In this document: in pieces, positions 61,673 through 64,000 of the stretch
How positions within the stretch are numbered: position 1 is the stretch's first letter
How the letters are laid out: each line of letters opens with the position of its first letter
Assembly: GCF_009192775.1 (NCBI RefSeq)
Contig: NZ_VTFX01000004.1
Coordinates: forward strand, 434,001 to 498,000
Reading direction: 5' to 3'
DNA: 64,000 nt
From: Arthrobacter yangruifuii
Lineage (GTDB): Bacteria > Actinomycetota > Actinomycetes > Actinomycetales > Micrococcaceae
The notes under the pieces: generated by a model
What the model was told of the DNA's origin: nothing
Databases searched by the model: none
Seen by the model: only the letters and a program-made list of their open reading frames with translations
Position numbers and translations under genes: made by a program

Positions 61673-64000
61673 TCAGTCGCGCATTGCCCGCCGGGCGCTG
61701 TCCGTCCGCCGCTGCGGGTTGCCCAGCCGAACGTCGGCGCTGAGCACGGTGACACCGTCTGCGGAGACCAGCACCGGGTTGATCTCGATGAGGGCGATCT
61801 GCGGATGCTCGTCCTTCAGCACGGCCAGCCGGGCCATCAGGTCCTCAAGCGCGTCGATGTCCGCTTCGGGCAGCCCCTGGTAGCCGAACAGTTTCGCCGC
61901 GGCGCGGGGCGCGCGCACCAGATCGGCAATGTCGCGGTCCGTCAGCGGCGGGACGCCGTGTGCCCAGTCGTCCAGCAGGCTCGTGGCGTCGCCGGCGAGC
62001 CCGAAGGAGATCACCGGTCCCAGCAGCGGATCTTCAATGGCCCGGATGCGGCAGCCCTGCCCGCTGGCGGCCATGGACTGGACTTCCATGTCGAATTCCC
62101 CGTAACGGCGCAGCGCCTGGCGCATCTGCTCAACGGTGGTCCGCAGCGCCTCCGGGGTGGAAATGTTCAGCCGCACTCCGCCCAGGTCAAGGCGGTGGCG
62201 CAGGTGCCCCTCACGGGTCTTCACGGCAACGGGCCAGCCGAGTTCTTCGGCGGCGGCGACGGCCTCATCCGCCGTGGAGAAGCCGACGGCCGGCAGCACC
62301 GAGATCCCGTAGAACTCCAGGAGTGCGGCTGTCTGCGCATGGTCCAGCCTGGTCAGCGCGTCACCCTCGACCCGGTCCATCAGCGTGCCGAGGTAAGCCG
62401 CCGCCCCCTCGGTGTCCATGCCGGCCGGTTCCACAAAGCTGCCGTGGTCCCGGCTGGCCCACTCGGTGTAGCGCACCACCGATGCCAGGGCGGTGACCGC
62501 GGCTCCGGGGCTGCTGAAGCAGGGCAGCCCTTCGCCCGGAACACCCGGGTCCGCTGCGAGCAGTCCTTCGACATGGGCCCGCGGATCCAGGATGCCGGTG
62601 AAGGCGGCAACCAGGGGCTTGCCGGTGGCCTGCACGCATTCGGCCAGGACCGCGGCTATGGCTTCCGTCTTCAGCCCCGGTGCCGGCAGGATCGCAACGA
62701 CGCCGGCGTCCACGGCGTCGTCGGAAAGCACCTCGGTGACTGTCCGGCGCAGCTGCGGCAGGGCCACGCTCATCCCGGTATCCAGGGCCAGTTCCGTCTC
62801 GAGCCGGGTGATCTCCAGGTCCAGGCCCGTGCACGCATCCGCCAGGACCCGGCCCAGTGCCGCCGAATTGCTGAAGACGGCGACACGGCGTCCGCGCGGC
62901 AGCGGCTGGCTGACCGCGATCTGCGCCACGTCGATCAGCTGCTCGTTGGTATTGACGCGGATGACGCCGGACTGGCGCAGCATCGCGTCCAGGGCACCCG
63001 GAGGTGCCTGCGTGGTCCGGACGGCGTGGCCGGGCGGCAGCTGGAGCCCGGTGACATCCGACTTGGCGACGATCACGGGCTTGGTCCGTGCCAGCCGGCG
63101 GGCCAGGCGGGAGAACTTGCGCGGGTTCCCCACCGACTCCAGGTACATCGCCACCACGCGCGTATCGGCGTCGTCCTCCCAGTACTGCATGGCGTCATTG
63201 CCGGAGACATCGGCCCGGTTGCCCGCGGAGATGGTGGAGGACAGTCCCAGGGCCCGGCGCTGGGCGGTTGCGTAGAGCAGCACGCCGATCGCGGCGGACT
63301 GGCTGAACAGCCCCAGTCCCCCGCGGCGCGGCAGGGCCGGTGCCATGGATGCGTTCAGGGACACTTCCGGCCGGGTGTTGATCAGGCCCAGGGACGCCGG
63401 GCCGACCACCCGCATGCCGTGGGCACGTGCGCGGCGGACCAGCGCGCGCTGCTGTGCCAGTCCTTCCGGTCCCTTCGGACCAAAACCGGCCGTGACCACC
63501 AGCAGGGCCTTCACCCCGGCGGCGGCGCATTCATCCGCCACCGGAAGGACCTGGTCATACGGCACGGCAATAACGGCCAGCTGGACCGGTTCGGGCACAT
63601 CGGCAATCCGGCTGTAGCAAATCATCCCGGCGAGTTCGAAGGCCTCCGGGTTAACGGCGTACACCGAGCCCTTGAAGCCGCCCTCGATAATGTGCTCCAG
63701 CAGCTGGTAGCCCACCGAGCCCCACTCCCGGCTGGCTCCGATGACGGCGATGGACGACGGCGCAAGCAGGTCCGCCACGCTGCGGGCCTCGGCGCGGTGC
63801 TCGCGTGCCTCCATGACCGCAAGGGATTTCTCCGTAGGGTCGATGTTGAAATCCAGGGCGATCACGCCGTCGTCGAAGTGCCGGCTGACCTCGTATCCGG
63901 CGTCGGCGAACACACCGATCATTTTGCGGTTCTCCGGCAGCACCTCGGCCGAAAAACGGCGGATCCCGTTCTCCCGGGCGGCGGCAGCCAGGTGCTCCAG
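61673..64000 (-). CDS. Pat-like protein: N-terminal GNAT plus NDP-forming acyl-CoA synthetase-like domains (5' end outside window)
   Basis: The frame is open to the window edge: before the GTG at 63943 it reads LEHLAAAARENGIRRFSAEV, the end of a GNAT domain, so the true start lies beyond 64000. Domains visible: GNAT end, CoA-binding (SIAVIGASREWGSVGYQLLEHI), succinyl-CoA-synthetase-like (GLGLFSQSAAIGVL, SAGNRADVSGNDAMQYW) and ATP-grasp (LLEFYGISVLPAVGFSTADEAVAAAEELGWPVAVK). The phospho-histidine of active ADP-forming synthetases (SHTGALAG context) is replaced (RTTQAPPG), as in protein acetyltransferases of the Pat type whose synthetase part is regulatory. Likely a lysine acetyltransferase controlling acyl-CoA synthetases. 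Confidence 0.85.
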   Translation of the reverse strand: MEHLAAAARENGIRRFSAEVLPENRKMIGVFADAGYEVSRHFDDGVIALDFNIDPTEKSLAVMEAREHRAEARSVADLLAPSSIAVIGASREWGSVGYQLLEHIIEGGFKGSVYAVNPEAFELAGMICYSRIADVPEPVQLAVIAVPYDQVLPVADECAAAGVKALLVVTAGFGPKGPEGLAQQRALVRRARAHGMRVVGPASLGLINTRPEVSLNASMAPALPRRGGLGLFSQSAAIGVLLYATAQRRALGLSSTISAGNRADVSGNDAMQYWEDDADTRVVAMYLESVGNPRKFSRLARRLARTKPVIVAKSDVTGLQLPPGHAVRTTQAPPGALDAMLRQSGVIRVNTNEQLIDVAQIAVSQPLPRGRRVAVFSNSAALGRVLADACTGLDLEITRLETELALDTGMSVALPQLRRTVTEVLSDDAVDAGVVAILPAPGLKTEAIAAVLAECVQATGKPLVAAFTGILDPRAHVEGLLAADPGVPGEGLPCFSSPGAAVTALASVVRYTEWASRDHGSFVEPAGMDTEGAAAYLGTLMDRVEGDALTRLDHAQTAALLEFYGISVLPAVGFSTADEAVAAAEELGWPVAVKTREGHLRHRLDLGGVRLNISTPEALRTTVEQMRQALRRYGEFDMEVQSMAASGQGCRIRAIEDPLLGPVISFGLAGDATSLLDDWAHGVPPLTDRDIADLVRAPRAAAKLFGYQGLPEADIDALEDLMARLAVLKDEHPQIALIEINPVLVSADGVTVLSADVRLGNPQRRTDSARRAMRD

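Overview
The window is high-GC actinobacterial DNA, most likely from an Arthrobacter-like member of the Micrococcaceae. This is inferred from gene content: DUF3000 next to an HRDC-type ribonuclease D, a ceoB/ceoC-type Trk pair beside DUF3159/OB-fold/DUF3710, dut, DUF3093, DUF4193, sepH, DUF5998, a DXP-synthase route to isoprenoids, and GTG/TTG starts with tight Shine-Dalgarno spacing. No rRNA, tRNA, CRISPR array or transposase was seen.

Layout. (1) 1-7769: a tight six-gene operon of the GTPase / GTPase-associated-protein type. It encodes a fibronectin-III-like protein (cut by the window edge), a zinc-ribbon GTPase, a GAP1-like protein, a membrane zinc-ribbon GTPase, a one-helix membrane peptide and a NERD-type nuclease, and ends in a perfect hairpin. 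I infer a predicted biological-conflict (immunity-like) system. (2) 7.8-20.5 kb: mixed chromosomal genes, including DUF3000, ribonuclease D, acetyltransferases, a DinB-like protein, and a secreted 5'-nucleotidase divergent from a secreted M6 metalloprotease. (3) 19.1-30.4 kb: an MFS exporter with a double-palindrome operator beside a ClpX-zinc-finger/HTH protein, a KstD-like flavoprotein, a UvrA paralogue lacking the UvrB-binding domain, a lipoprotein, an esterase, and the fadA-fadB beta-oxidation operon with a palindromic operator.

(4) 30.7-42.4 kb: a catabolic island. It holds an MFS transporter, SDR, beta-lactamase-fold serine hydrolase, a self-sufficient cytochrome P450 (P450-FMN reductase-2Fe2S fusion), a solitary HtaA haem-binding domain, an FAD aromatic hydroxylase, a two-domain extradiol dioxygenase, a fumarylacetoacetase-family hydrolase and an IclR regulator. 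Together these suggest oxidation of an unknown alkyl- or alkoxy-aromatic, a second ring hydroxylation, meta cleavage, and hydrolysis of the acylpyruvate product. Its divergent promoters carry repeated operator-like motifs.

(5) 42.6-64 kb: mostly core genome. It includes small membrane and DUF4287 genes with a GC-rich tandem repeat, an aldo/keto reductase, an NmrA-like reductase, dxs, acnA, an RlmD/TrmA-type methyltransferase, the Trk pair, DUF3159/OB/DUF3710, dut, DUF3093, DUF4193 and sepH. A thymidine kinase with an inserted hexapeptide repeat, a phosphatase-superfamily protein and DUF5998 form an operon, followed by a Pat-like acyl-CoA synthetase/acetyltransferase cut by the right edge.
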